Of a stretch of DNA of 64,000 nt, positions 1-12,200 are shown in pieces. How positions within the stretch are numbered: position 1 is the stretch's first letter; every line of letters begins with the position of its first letter. The position numbers and the translations under genes are program-made. The DNA is from Phoronis australis. Lineage: Eukaryota > Phoronida > Phoronidae. The stretch lies in contig NMRA01000397.1 in the NCBI GenBank assembly GCA_002633005.1, positions 29,722 through 93,721 of the forward strand, read 5' to 3'. The notes beneath the pieces are model-generated. The model was not told the DNA's origin, made no database searches, and worked only from the letters and a program-made list of their open reading frames with translations.

Positions 1-724
1 GTTGAGCTGACAAAATCATCAACTTCTGACCTGAAATGCGTACAATATCCAAAGATAAAATATGATTACAGAAACTTCCAATGGAGAACTATCACAGTTT
101 AGCACATGGCATCCACAAAAGCCACACACTTCTCAAACTTGAGACTTCTATATTTAGAAGAACTTGACAATTTGCTATAATTACTTAGGTTTGCATTCGA
201 GTCAGCCCATCCATATAGGCCATCTTAATATTTAAGCAATGAAAGGAACATGCTTGGTAGCAGATGGAGTGACTGCTACAAGATCCTAAGTTTTGTGGCT
301 TTAAAAATCTTGCATTCAATCAGTTGAACAACTATTACATATCAGACTATATTACAAAAGAAACTATCTAAGTGTCAAATTGCCAATGGAGCCTGGAAGA
401 TTCGATACAGTTTACAGACTGGTATACAATGGTTGGTCATGGCAATGTGTCTCTAGCAATTTTACACTTAGGTTCACCTGAGTGGCAAAACACCTTTTGA
501 GTAGAGAATAATGAGTTTTAGCCAGACAGACATGCTACTTTTGTTGAGGTAATTTTCACTAGTCGAATTGCTTTTACAATGAAAATTGTTGTCAAAATAC
601 CATTACTCACAATGTATTAAAAGGAGAATGCCACCCAAGAAACAACCTATTTTGTATCAAATTAGATCGAGTAGTTCCACTCGATAACAGCAAGAACAGC
701 TGTGTTACCTAACACCTGATGGCA
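1..724. other. No gene recognised
   Basis: AT-rich sequence without a convincing exon on either strand. The missing last exons of RPP40 would be expected here or further left. I looked for the family's conserved C-terminal signature on the minus strand from 1 to 3000 and did not find it. Confidence 0.4.
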
Positions 725-725
725 G

Positions 726-757
726 ACGGAAGTGTTGAAATTAACCAATGACGTCAC
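726..757. promoter_or_regulatory. Promoter-like cluster: ETS, CCAAT and CRE sites
   Basis: Within about 30 bases there is an ETS-type CGGAAG, a CCAAT box at 745-749 and a full palindromic CRE (TGACGTCA) at 749-756. This combination is typical of animal promoters. No first exon can be tied to it, so the direction of transcription is unknown; it may serve a gene off the left edge or be chance. Confidence 0.35.
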
Positions 758-1680
758 AGGTTCGAATGCAGTTTGTTCAGCAGTTCATAACATACTTACT
801 GGTGTCAGTTTTTCGCTTGAATTCACAGTTTTACACCAATAAATCAGCAAAATTCAATGTAAAACCCTTACAAATACATTGAGTTATTGAACAGACGTGT
901 TGTTTTATTTCCCTGTTACTGATTTTTAGGTAGGCCAATAAAAGTCGGTCGTGGGAGTTTGGGGTTTGTTCAGTGATAAATTCAAATTATTCTTCCGTGA
1001 AATAATTTTAGACCTGCGATTTCTTTCAGTTCTAAACACAAAACACTTGCTATCCCGGCCAGAGGCTCGGAACCCGATCAGGCCCATCGCGGCCAGAAGA
1101 CATCACGAACATAAACCAGCCAAAGTTGGAAACTAAACTTCCATTATGAAAAGACTATACTAGGGACCCAAAGAAATAATGTGCACCTGATTGTTTTGGT
1201 GAACTATTCGCAAAACTGCATATCTTACTAGCTCATCTGGGGCCTCGAAGTCAGGTTACCCTTCCACAGAACCGTCCGGACAAAAGTTGTACAGTAACAT
1301 TGATTCGAATGATGTACATGAATATCTAAATAAAGATTCCCCTAACATCTGACCATAGGATATAAAATCGAGTTAATGTTTCACAGCAGCTTTCTGTCAG
1401 CAAACACTGAATTAGCATGCGCTCACATGGCCTCAGTGCCCAGTTAATTAGCTTTATTGCATCTAAACCCAGTAACGCAGTGATTTATTCATTGGTGGCT
1501 TCTAAAAAATTTGCACCCACGTACACTCCAAGGCACTACGTTGCATCTAATGAGAAGACTTTGTTTCAGTTTTGCATGAGCATGCATTAGTTAGGGTGAG
1601 AATACTTCATTTAGAAACAGAACACATAATGACATACGGCAACGTGGCAACCCGAAATCCCGACTTAGATGAGTGCTCAT

Positions 1681-2034
1681 TACGAGGACTTTAGAGGCCA
1701 TCAGTTCAAACCAGAATACAGTGACCATGAAGTACTAAAAAGGCTCCGTGAACGTGCGCAGACAAAAGAACACATGGATAGGTCAGAAAACCGTTTAAAT
1801 GACTTGTCATGGTGTCACGATAATAGAAACGGCTGATGCTTGCGTTTGCTGCCATGAAATTCTGCAAGTGAACGCTTTCTTGGAGAAGAGCAGATGTGTC
1901 TCATGGACCATCCTGATTTTGCACCACATCTAAACAGAGATGTGCTTATGGCATTTTTTTAGGCCGCTGAGAAAAAGAACTGGCGAAAACATCCTACACC
2001 CAGAGGACCAAACAGAAGCCTGACGAACAAGTCA
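1681..2034 (+). pseudogene. Decayed P2RX7-cytoplasmic-tail-like zinc-binding domain
   Basis: The plus strand encodes, in pieces, a pattern I associate with the cysteine-rich domain shared by the P2X7 receptor tail and many stand-alone invertebrate proteins. There is an acidic lead-in (EYSDHEVLKRLRERAQ), a WC pair, then a Cys-rich ADACVCCHE stretch in another frame, then CLMDHPDFAPHLNRDVL. A basic NW-K-x-P-GPN-like stretch follows. A TGA stop and at least one frameshift break it near 1835-1870, so it cannot be translated as one protein. It is probably a retro-copy or an exon relic. Family assignment is from memory of motif order, not a search. Confidence 0.4.
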
Positions 2035-2813
2035 GTCATAAAACAGGTTATTCAAAACATCATGTTCTTACGCCTTGAATTAATTGTATGTTTTCATGGC
2101 CAACTACAATTATCCACAATCAAAAACTAATCAACAACTCATCCGCATTTCTATGTCTCCTGCCTGTCGAACGCAGACACACCAGGCACAACATCTGACT
2201 TCAGCCGCAATCTCTTTTTCTGCTCTGGTATGAGCTCTTAATTTGGTAAAGCGGCATTCGATCGTCAGTGAAATCACTGTCAGCGAAATGCCGGCCACTG
2301 ACAGACACGAAGAAGTTTCATGGCCTTATACTTGGCATTGATGGCGTACTTTTAATTCTTCACTACCACGAGCCACTTCCGAAGCATTATGGGCTCTCAA
2401 GGAAATCGAAAAAACAATGTACCCGCTTTCCTCACAGCTTCCTAGTTTGCACAAGCGGGAACGATACACCATAGCGGCATTCACGCTGCAGAAGAACCAC
2501 TGACGTCGCCTCGTCGTTTCTCATCTTTCTCACGGGTGAATGCGAAACCTCTCGGCGAGGTAAGATCGACCGTATACAAGGTGATGTGGATATAGACCGA
2601 TTAAGACAGTAAAAAAAGACTAATTAAATCGGGTGGCATTCTCTTTAATGTGCAATGGCCTCCTTTTTCAATACACCAGTCTCTTAATAAACTTAACAAA
2701 ATGCAACCAAAACTGTAAAGGAAAGCTGTATGCCTTACTTTATTATTGCAACTGCAGTTCTTCAGTCTCCAAACAAAAGAAATAGATTATGAAATAAACA
2801 TAGTCCTGGTTTG

Positions 2814-2850
2814 TACCCCTCCCACACCAATTTTATTGGAACAACCCCCA
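2814..2850 (-). repeat. End fragment of the GGGCTGTTCC miniature element
   Basis: On the minus strand this reads like the terminal repeat of the miniature elements at 48.66 and 50.0 kb: a GTTCCA core, an AAAAT run, then a G-rich GTGGGAGGGG. Only one end is recognisable. Confidence 0.5.
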
Positions 2851-3023
2851 TAAGTTGTCTGAAAATTCTTGGTTTGAGGTTTGGAAATATCACAGTAAGA
2901 TTGCCAAGTTGATGACAGAATAAACATGTTCCTGCTCAACGTAGTTATCACAACTTTATCTACCTCAGAGAAAGAATACTGTAGTCAATTCATCTACAGA
3001 ATGAACAGACAACGTTTTCTTAC

Positions 3024-3228
3024 CATGTTACATCAGAAGCCACACCCCCTACCCACTCATAGAACTCATTATACGAGCATGTGTCTCCACTATCGTCAGC
3101 GTCGCTGCAGATGACGTGAGGAACTTTTCGATTACTGGAGGTGAAAGTAGTTGAGTTATTTTTCCTGACTGACTCGTAGCCTTTACACGCCAGGTACACA
3201 GCTAGAGAACTGGAACAGATTGTGTCAT
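3024..3228 (-). CDS. RPP40: RPP40 exon 6
   Basis: 205 bases, acceptor GTTCCAG, donor GTAAGA, leaving phase 2. Encodes ICSSSLAVYLACKGYESV and later CSYNEFYEWVGGVASDV, corresponding to the human ELFDWLGAVF region. Confidence 0.85.
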
Positions 3229-6200
3229 CTGGAACATCATGGTAGAAATATAAGAGTGCTTTGTGGCAACACAGCAGATTGGCAACATACAGTGTGCTAT
3301 GAAAGTGGAGAAATATGTGATCAACACTAACATATGTCTTACCGTGGGGTATCCAGTTGCAGATCATATTGAACTTGAGTATGCACCTTGCGAGACACGA
3401 TTTCACCCGCTCATAGTTGCTTTTACCCGGGACGAAATATGAAGCTGTCATGTCCAAAGTGACTACTGAAAAAGCATGAATCATTAGTTTGTTATGTAAT
3501 AATTCGCAAGCAATGATGTGCTTTCTGTCACACACAAATTATTTTGTGATTAACAATAACTGCAAAATACACACCATGTGCGTTAAAATTGTTTATCAAA
3601 ACACCCTCACAAGACATTTAAAAGCTTTTATAACAAGAGCAACGCAAAGTGCTGACATGCTCCCACAGTGCACCGCAAGTGGTATCGTTCTAGGGATGCT
3701 TATTACTTTCATGCACAGAACAAGTAGCCAAAAAATTGACCACGAGGGGTAACTGCAACAGCAAGAATTGTCAAAAAGTGTTGGTACCTTCCCTTTTAAA
3801 ACAAATGTAAAAGCAAAAAGATTAAAAAATGAACAGTAACGTCTTACAATGGAACCACAAGAAAGTAGCCAAAATATCTACTTTGTTATTCAAAATACCT
3901 TTTCTTTATTTACAATTCAAATGTGTTTCTTCAGCCAAAAGAGAATATCATGATGCTAGTTAATGAATTTCAACTGAGACATAGAATAGTAATATATTGT
4001 AGCTGTATTATCGAAACTACTCGCAATCTTAAAACCTGGGCTAAAGAACATTTAAGTACTGACAATAGTTCTCACATTAACAACCACTTGCGAAGATCCA
4101 GTCCCTGTTATGCTGAAAGCACATTCAGCAAATGGCCATTCTGGATCAGACTGAAAAAACTACGGAACTTAAAATACGCGAGTCATTTCATATCAGCTGG
4201 CTCAGGCCTTAACTATTAAGCACCTGGCATACAGCAGGTTGTCACTGGTTTTATGAATTGTCATTGATGTTTTGTTGCTATAATGCGTGCTGACAGCTCT
4301 ACTGTACACTGTGTGGGTCAAGATTGTTAGATGGCCTAGAATAGTTTAAGAAATTAAATGAAAATTTCCCATTTGCACAATGTTGTCAGCGAGTTATAGG
4401 TTACCACAAGTACATGAAAGCGTATTTTTTAAGAAAATATAAAAAATATAGAGGTATGTTTCAAACTGACTGTACTTCGGGAGCAAGTTTTCTGTTATAC
4501 AGAATTTGTTGAATTCATTAGTCATTCTTTGCAGTATTTCACACCCGCCGTGTCTCACTGTGTGTGTCGTCAGCTTATACTCTGTGGTGGCATTACTGCG
4601 TCATTTTATCTTCACTTGAGAATGAAACAAGTATGTTTCGAAATATCATGTATCTTTTAATTATGTTGCTAGGTCAGTTACTGTATCTATGTTCAGTAGA
4701 GAGTAGAGTTTTGTTCAGAAAGTATGAACGCAACGGAATAAAGACCGTGAAAAATGAAAAGTGTCGTGCATTCAACAAATTCTGTATGTTTCAAAGGGTA
4801 CTTATCAACATCTTGTATGGTACAAGGAGACTACACATTGTCCACTAGGGCTCCTGGAATTGTCATAACTTGACAAAAATGTGATGGAACCTTATCTTTT
4901 AAAAGTAACACCAAAGTAAAAAGTTCAAGTTGATAAAAAATGAAGTTTTAAACATTTTACGGCAATGAAGAAATGAAACATGCCACAAAAGGGCACAGCA
5001 GTAGGCAATCAAAAACTACCAGGTTCAGTCTACCAGCATTTCTTTTCATAAAAAACTTAAGTTTGTCCTTTTAACATGATACATTTTTCTGGACAAAATG
5101 AGAGCAGTTGACATGTGCATGGGTATAATTGATCTTCGTAATTTTGGGAGGTGAGGAGGCTGCATGTTTGTCAAATCTTCTTTCACAAGCTACTACAAAT
5201 TTTAAATGCTCCTGGTTTTCACAACAGAATTCCAATTGAAGAAGACCGTACAAGCCTGGTGAACAGACCTGCATCCATTCTTGAAAATATTTTACAGGGG
5301 TCTGCTTTATGAAAAGTGTCACTTAAGAATTGGATACAGAAATTTACTTCACAGAACGATTTCTGAAAAATTATTAAATCTTATTTGAGCAGAAGTGCAA
5401 AGTCTGCGAGACTGTACAGACAACTGATAGTTACTGAGATAGTGTCTGAAAATTATTGCTAGACTGTGATGCACTCATAATCACTTGGCTTAACATTTAC
5501 TCAGCCATTTTGGAGTGGGAGTGTGAGACTAAATTTCTGTCTTAAGTTTTAGGTCACTTTCATGAAACGGACCACTGGTCATACAACTTTGTCTGTCATT
5601 TTTTTTCTTTTACAAATCAATGTTTCATATAGACACTTAACCCAGAAACTCACCTTGAACGTTATGCTCGCAGGAACACACAACGTGTTTCACTCGACGA
5701 CAAATGGTCAGTTAAAACATTGGTTTAAAAAATACGATATCAGGCTCAAACTAATAGCATGACGATAACTATTTCTATCAACCACTCAGTCATTCATCAC
5801 AAACAACATTATGTGAACAATAGCAACTCAGAGCGTTGAAATGCGCCCACAAATGCATTGCAAACCGTGTATTTCTAGAGTTGTTTATTTGTATCATAAA
5901 CATAGCTCCTAGATGGTGCAAAACGTCTGAAAACAGAACATGCCACCGCTTCTTTAATAGAAAAAAATAGAATTTCAGAGAAACACAGGAAAACAAAAAT
6001 AAGAAATTGCCACAAGGGGCACAGCGTCCGCCTGAAAGTTGTCGTCTATTGTTAGCTTCACGTAAATACAATTACTAAGTTTGATAAAGATCCTGCAGTG
6101 GGTTTAGAAGATACAGCCATGAGTGCAATACAAAACTACCAATTGGGGGCGCCACAGTATTCAAAGTAGTCATCGTTAAACGTCCTCATCACTCGGAGAA

Positions 6201-9200
6201 CATATACGCCAATTTTCAAAATCATCTTTAGAATGGTTTGGATGATAGAGAGGTGGACGCCAAAAGCCTGACATGGAAACCATTTACTACGTAAGCCAAC
6301 GCTGCGTGCATTATCTTACTCATATCAGGAAGAGATAACCAGGAAGGGACAACTGTTTTAGCGCATTTTAACGTGATTTCAAACGTGATTTCAAAAGTAA
6401 ATGTTCAAGTTATCTGGAAGCCAAGCATTNCATGGTGGCTCGCGATTTCTGGTTCCGGCAGTAGGCTATCGCGTTTCTGAATCAGTGTAAGTGTTAGCCT
6501 ACTGAACAACTGTTGTAAATGCTGACTCAGATCAATCCCCCAAACTGTGAATCTAACCTGGACCAGTCATGTACGCCTGTACGGTTGTACTTGTATAAAA
6601 GGTGAGTTAAAAGGGGTCTGAAAGTAAATTGGTGATTTTCTACACCTCACTAACACTGACTGTGTCTGTGGCTGTGGCCGCTTGAAATTCGACTTCAGTT
6701 CCAGAGTTCAGTCTTTTCATACCTAACTACTTTGGAAACCAATTGGACATAATGGTCCCTAGTTTTGAGAATGAGGCTATCAATATGTTGTAATAACTTC
6801 AGTGCAGGTTCATTACTGTAGTTATACCTCACGAAGTCAGACTGAACATTAGATGATTAGTGAATAGTGTTGGCCAGGTGGAACACAACAGTGACAGCAA
6901 ATGTCCAGACTTGACAAGGCGAATACACATGTTGTTGGTCACTTTATACTAGGGAAAAATGGGAAACGAACAACAGGACTAGGACATGGTCGAATAAAAT
7001 TGATGAATGTAACAACTGAATAACATACATATTATTCAGTGGATTAGACAGTGACCACCATCTCTAACTGGCCACAGCATAGACAATGGCCATCGTCTGT
7101 GCTGGTGCAGCTAGCAGAGACGATGCAGCTCCTACAGGAGCTTCATACGCCAGAAGCTTTTTGGCGAATTATGCCTCGCACTGACTATAACATCAAATTC
7201 ATGTTGTTATAAATACATTTTGTGCATAGAGGGACACCTTAGGAGGTCATCGATGTATTTAATTCCTTCCAACTCGAACAAAGATCCTGTGAGGGGTTTA
7301 GGAGATACAGCTGCGGACGCTGGACGCACAGACAGAGACGACGGCAATGTATGCTACCACATGTGGGCGCATGATAAAAGTGCTTGTGAAACCATTTCCT
7401 CGTGATTTGACAAACGTGAGCCTTCCTGTATATTGCAACAGTGATAAGTAGGAATACACCAAAACGAAAAATAATTAGGTTATATCATTTTGAAGTTAAT
7501 TTAGCTCCACAGACTGTGACATGTCAAAAAGTTCCAATAACAGATAACTGTAACGGGACTGACTATCCTACTTTGTGCAAAATAAATCAATCATTTATCA
7601 ATATCCAATCAGATAGTAAATACTGGAGTCACAATTTCAAAACATATTCCTGTTGAGTCTTACCATATTTACCAGCTTGTTTTTTGACAGCATAGAGTGA
7701 TTTTTTTCCTTCCAGTCCTAAACTTTCATAAGTGTCTTTGGTCAGATGAAGAATTAAGTGACCTTTAATTAAGAATAAGATAATAAATGCTACAACACAC
7801 GATGAGAAAGCTACAAAAATCAATTTCAAACATTGATTTTCCAGAGCACATATTTACTTTCCTAACAAGAGCAACGCAGAGTTTTGAAATGCACCCACAA
7901 AAGCATCGAAAATGACGTGCTTTTAGGGTTATTTATTTGTATCATAAAAATGGCAACTAGATGGCGCAAAAATGTACAATCCATCCAAAACTTTGTCAAT
8001 GAACTACAGAGAAACAAAGGAAAGCAGAGTAAAATGAAAGTGCCATGGGCACAGCGTCCGTTGGATCCGCCTGAAAATCGTCGTCTGTTGTTATATATTC
8101 ATAAAAATACACTTTAGTTACTAAATTTAACAAAGATCCTGCAGTGGGTTTAGGAGATACAGCTATGGGTGCAAAACAAAACAAAACTACCACAAGGAGG
8201 CGCCACAGTAGTCAGTCGCCATCATCGAATGTCCTCTTCACACTGAAAACATATACGCCAATTTTCAAAACCATCTCTAGAACGATTTGATTAATAGAGA
8301 GGTGGACGCAAAAAAACAGTGGCATAAACTACGTTGAATTCATCCGAAAATGAAAGGATAGCATTATCTCACCAATAGATGCTTATATTCAAAATTACAT
8401 GAAAATCTGTTGAGGACCTTTGATGATACAGACTGGTAAACATAAAAAATAAAATTGCCAATAGGGTGCACACCAGTAGTCAGATCCATCCAAAAGTCGT
8501 CCTACATTGTTAGCATCATATAAATAAACTTAATAAATTTAGTAAAGATCCTGCGAACGGCTTAGGAGATACAGCCATAGGTGCAAAAAAAACAAAACTG
8601 CCACTATTAGGCGCCACAGTAGTCGAAGTCGTCTGAAAATCATCGTCAGCTGTCAAATTCATAGAAAAAACATACATGTCAATTTTCACAATCATCCTTT
8701 GAGCAGTTTGGTTGATGGATGAGTGGACTCGAAAACAGTAAAAATGGCTATAAAAATGTTTGCATTATTTCTAAGATGAATTGTTTGATTAACCATAATT
8801 GGTGTTTTTAAGCCAAATATCCGATAAAATGACCACTGATAGAGAATGCTTACACATCCTTACACCGAAAAATAACTGTCAGATAGTCACGTACGTCGCA
8901 TCCAGCCACACGGCGACTAATATGGTCTTACCGAGACAAATTTCGAACGTTTTTAGCACATGAGACCGACCAGTGCTTAATGAAACACACTCTGGTTTAG
9001 GTCTACTGCTTGTGCAAATTTCTTTAGATACAATGAACATCTAGTTCGTTAGATTGCGTGGCTCTGGCCAAAAGACGGTATCTGTTCTGGCAAATGAACA
9101 CTGGTGAGACCCACGAGCACACTTACTCACAAACGCAGACAACTTCAAAACAAACGTCACGTGACAACAACATGTGTGTTCGTCCAGACGTTTTTCTCAT

Positions 9201-12200
9201 GTTACCGATCATACATGTAGATGGCACGATGTACTAGCACAGATTTGTACTTCAACTATTAAATGTAACCATGAAAACAATATTCTTCCCCTTTGTGACT
9301 CAAGTCAGAAACATAGAAAATAAAAATGCAATTAGGGGCACAGTGTGATTCGGATCAGTCCAAAACACATTATCATTCATCATTAGATTCCTAGGAAAAC
9401 ATCTGCCAAATCTCATTGTGCAAAGGTTTAGGCGATACAGCAGCAGATGCCAGATACCCAGACAGGGATGACGGCAATATGCACCCATTATGCGAGTGTG
9501 TGCACTACTTGGCAAGACTATGAATGGAGAATTGTGTGTAAATAATGCTTACCAGTTGGTAGCACCGCTAAGCAGTCATGTTCATCAATGTGAGTATCAT
9601 AAGACACCATGGACAGGCGACCTGGTAACAGAATGACAGTACATTAAATGCCAATGACAAAACCCACCCCCAGGTAACCACCCTGAAATCACAACTGCTG
9701 AAAACTAGCTAACTAGAGATTTATCATGATTTTGTTACACAAAGTAAAAATTTACGGGTGAAGAAAGTGATCTCTTATGATTGACCTATACCAAAATCTA
9801 ATCTGGAAACCTCATGCTCGCAGTGTAACGCTATGCAGGCAGAGTTGATTTCCACACGATAAAAAAAGAGAATTTTAAGCATATTCTTAGTCATGGGCCT
9901 TGATTTCAGCCAATGTCTGGCAGCCAACGCTGAAAATTCATAAAATAAAAACAATGGATTCCGTTGTTTATAGCTCTGGTCAAAGCTAATAAGAAGTCAA
10001 CCCTATTCACCAATTATCCAAAAATGCATTTTTCAGCTCTCAAACTCGTTGCACATTCAGGTTTTTAAACTCAATGCAAGTGAGCCAAACTCGTCACGGC
10101 AAAATGCAAATTTGATGCAGTGACGAGTCAAGACAGGTTGTGCAGGACACTGCAACTATGGTTTTCTTGCTTCATCTTCTATCCAGGTTGAGTAAAATGC
10201 CTGTTATTTTCTGAAAGCTCATGAACACACTTAGCGCGTAAGTCAGAAATTACAATACCTGTTAATAAAGACGACAATGGATTTAAACCGGCTTGACCTG
10301 TTTCAGCGTTTATTAAAACACCATCCTCAGAAGAAAAAACAGTGGCCACCTTGCTAGACCCAATAACAAGAAATGATACACAGACACACTTACAGGGGAG
10401 TAACAATAGACTAACGATGACAACCAGTGGTGTGCCAGTTGGCTATTGAGACTGGGCTTACACCAATTAATATGAAGAGCCTCACGAATTTTCAGCTCCT
10501 TTGCCTTTTCTGCTTGGCCTATTATAGCAGTCATTGAAAGAGCATTGCTCATAACAATGACTGGAGCTCTGCAGATGAATATTAATACATGAACTTCCGT
10601 CAGAATTTAGATGTCACCTGGTTTGGGTTTTCAAATGGCGAACAGATTTGTCTATATAACTGGAGCCACATCCAGCACAGTTAAATTTGTATACTACCCT
10701 GGACTGTAGACCCATATGAATTTTGGCCTTAGGGTTAAATAAATTCGAGTTTTAGAGACCTGAATGTTAATACAACTCTTAAGTTAACACCGTAACCATT
10801 CACCAATTTTTTGAGTTTTCGTTGAGCAATCTTGGTGTAAAATCCAACATAGGGTATTTTAGAGTTAGAAGTTAGTTTTGTCCACAGGACAAATATCATA
10901 AGGGTGACGTTGCAGTCTTGCTTTCAGTACCCTATTGGCTAGTTCAAACGGATAGCCATTCTTTTGAAAATTTGATGTAAATTCTTTAACATCAGAATCA
11001 AATTTAGCCCAAGTGTTGTTAATGCGATATACCCTGTCTATTAGAGTTTTAATGAGACTCGCCTTGTAAACAAAGGATGTGAAGCTATGGAAACAAGTAT
11101 ACAGTCCTGTGTAGGTCTTCTTACGAAATACTGTTACCACTGAGGTATCCTCATGTTCAACTAACACATCCAAAAATGCCAATACGTTGTCAACCTAGCT
11201 CTTATTCTATGCTGAATTTCAAGTTAGGATGCCTCAAGTTTAAAATTACCAAAAATTGACTGTGTCTGTGTATCATTACTTGTTGTTGGGCCTAGCACGG
11301 TAGGCACTGTTTATTAAGAGGATGATGTTTTAATAAACGCCAAAACATGCCAAGCCCGTTTAAATGCATCGTTGATTTTATTAACTAATGCTGCTACTTG
11401 CTATTATTGAGAATTACAATACCTCTTTGAACAAATGCTTCTGTAAACTGGGGATCAATCAGATCACTGACTGACAACTGTGATACTTTAAAGTATGGTT
11501 CCAACTTGACACAACTACTCAGCTGTGAGGGTAGACAGTCAATGCCAGGAATCAGAACATCCAACTATTAAACAAATGCAAAGCCAAACATTGAAATTTG
11601 CCTACAACAGCACTGCAAACGGTGTGGTTTTATGGTGTTTTTAGTATCACAAAAATGGCCATAAGATGGAGTAGAATATGTCAAATCTGTAAGAATTTAG
11701 AAGAAGGTGCCATCTCTGTAATACACAACTATTTTCTTAATTTCATGAAACTAAGCCAAGGAATTCCTAAGATTTAGAGGTAAACGTAAAAAAACAATTA
11801 ACACTAGGGGACACAGCTATAGTCTTGATTGGTTGAAAATTATCATCATCTGTTGCCATGTCTATAGGAGCCCATCTGCTATATTTCGCAAAATTCCTTC
11901 AAAGGGTTAAAAAGATACAGCCGTAGACGCAAAAAAAGCAACAATGCCTCTAAGGAGTGCAAGAGTAGTTGAAAACATCTCGAAAGCGTCTACTAACACA
12001 TACTAACTTAGTCTGCTGGCTGTAAAAAAACGAACTACGCCAACACCTCAACCTGTTGCGAAATCATTATGCGCAAGAAGCTAACGCACTACAACTTGCT
12101 TCGTAAATCCGATGGCCTCTTTAGTCTCGATAAGACACTGCAGCTCTTCGGAAAAACGTTCCAATTCTTTCAGAAATTCAGTTCTCCATAGGTTGGAATA

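Larger units (their letters stand above)
10261..11385 (-). mobile_element. Penelope-like retroelement fragment 1 (RT C-terminus plus GIY-YIG)
   Basis: Lies in RPP40 intron 2 on the gene's own strand. The part at 11182-10865 encodes AFLDVLVEHED, then RKKTYTGLYTCF and YKASLIKTLIDRVY, the end of a Penelope-type reverse transcriptase. After a frame break, 10735-10640 encodes VVYKFNCAGCGSSYI, the GIY-YIG endonuclease core in the Cys-containing form typical of these elements. At 10530-10400 a frame reads LKIREALHINW...KPSLNSQ, the usual end. The 5' part of RT is absent. Both ends carry inverted repeats (10261-10330 and 11317-11385). It is not functional, given the stops and frameshifts. Confidence 0.85.

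Noticed and set aside
5071-5322. Open frame in RPP40 intron that resembles an exon in length and composition
   Set aside because: RPP40 exons 4 and 5 join in phase and in family order without it; weak resemblance to exon 6 is not above chance by eye.
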